Notes under the pieces: generated by a model
Seen by the model: only the letters and a program-made list of their open reading frames with translations
The model's database searches: none
Told to the model about the DNA's origin: nothing
Source: an uncultured Clostridia bacterium
GTDB taxonomy: Bacteria > Bacillota > Clostridia > Christensenellales > Borkfalkiaceae
Length of the DNA stretch: 6,166 bases
Direction: 5' to 3'
Assembly (NCBI GenBank): GCA_947176445.1
Contig: CAMWQK010000055.1
Span: forward strand, 1 to 6,166
Part shown: piece by piece, positions 6,011 to 6,166 of the stretch
How positions within the stretch are numbered: position 1 is the first letter of the stretch
Layout: every line of letters starts with the position of its first letter
Translations under genes and position numbers: made by a program

Positions 6011-6166
6011 TCAGATTACGATCTTCACGAACCGCTCTTTGCCGTACATATCCTTGACGACCATCGCGTAGTCGCAGCGGCTGAAAATTTTAAGCACGTC
6101 CTTCGCCTGATCCTCGCCGCACTCGACGATGAGCATACCGCCGTGCACGAGGTGACGGTGCAACCG
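6011..6166 (-). CDS. prmC: PrmC, release factor glutamine methyltransferase (C-terminal 51 residues)
   Basis: The minus strand is open from the right edge to TGA at 6013-6011, giving 51 residues. The fragment contains GGMLIVECGEDQ (9-20) and ends VVKDMYGKERFVKIVI. This matches the last part of the class I SAM methyltransferase fold of PrmC/HemK, where a GG-hydrophobic-E-G-x-x-Q strand is followed by a helix and a final KDxxGxxR-like strand. The SAM-binding and NPPY motifs lie outside the window, so the call rests on this C-terminal pattern and on the adjacent prfA. PrmC N5-methylates the GGQ glutamine of RF1 and RF2. The order prmC then prfA, as opposed to prfA then prmC in E. coli, is what I know from Clostridia. 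The stop is followed after two bases by the prfA ATG. Confidence 0.88.
   Translation of the reverse strand, partial: RLHRHLVHGGMLIVECGEDQAKDVLKIFSRCDYAMVVKDMYGKERFVKIVI

Noticed and set aside
3704..6166. Translation-related defence or recoding system around RF1
   Set aside because: RF1 is full length with normal PxT and GGQ motifs, no programmed frameshift, and a standard prmC neighbour. Nothing suggests codon reassignment or a toxin-antitoxin element.

Overview
This looks like chromosomal housekeeping DNA from a member of the Clostridia (Firmicutes), probably an uncultured, moderately GC-rich lineage. The reasons are a clostridial-type gene order in which prmC precedes prfA, a long-form threonine synthase, and a small orphan P-loop ATPase of a kind I recall from Clostridia. 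Intergenic DNA is AT-rich with Firmicutes-like sigma-A promoters and strong Shine-Dalgarno sites, while the genes favour GCG, CTC, TCG and CGC codons. The taxonomic placement is inference.

Every gene I can support lies on the minus strand, so transcription runs from right to left. From the right edge: the last 51 codons of prmC (release-factor glutamine methyltransferase); prfA (peptide chain release factor 1), starting two bases after the prmC stop; and an aspartate-type aminotransferase 34 bp after prfA. After a 97-bp gap with a near-consensus promoter comes a 135-residue P-loop protein of unknown function. After a 114-bp gap with a hairpin comes thrC, closed by an excellent intrinsic terminator at 1546-1578. 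A second near-consensus promoter then drives a large membrane-protein gene. It has 482 codons in the window and runs off the left edge, filling positions 1-1448.

Functionally, PrmC methylates the GGQ glutamine of the release factor encoded next to it, so the right-hand pair is a translation-termination module. The aminotransferase interconverts oxaloacetate and aspartate, the precursor of threonine, and ThrC makes threonine from O-phosphohomoserine. The two aspartate-family genes sit on either side of the P-loop gene. The left membrane protein has a cytosolic N-terminus, a two-helix membrane hairpin and a large C-terminal region. It is the least understood gene here.

I see no CRISPR array, transposon, phage, tRNA, rRNA or defence system. 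The least explained items are the left membrane protein, the P-loop protein with its structured leader, and the possible operator repeats at the two promoters. Many long plus-strand open frames exist, but they are antisense shadows of the minus-strand genes.
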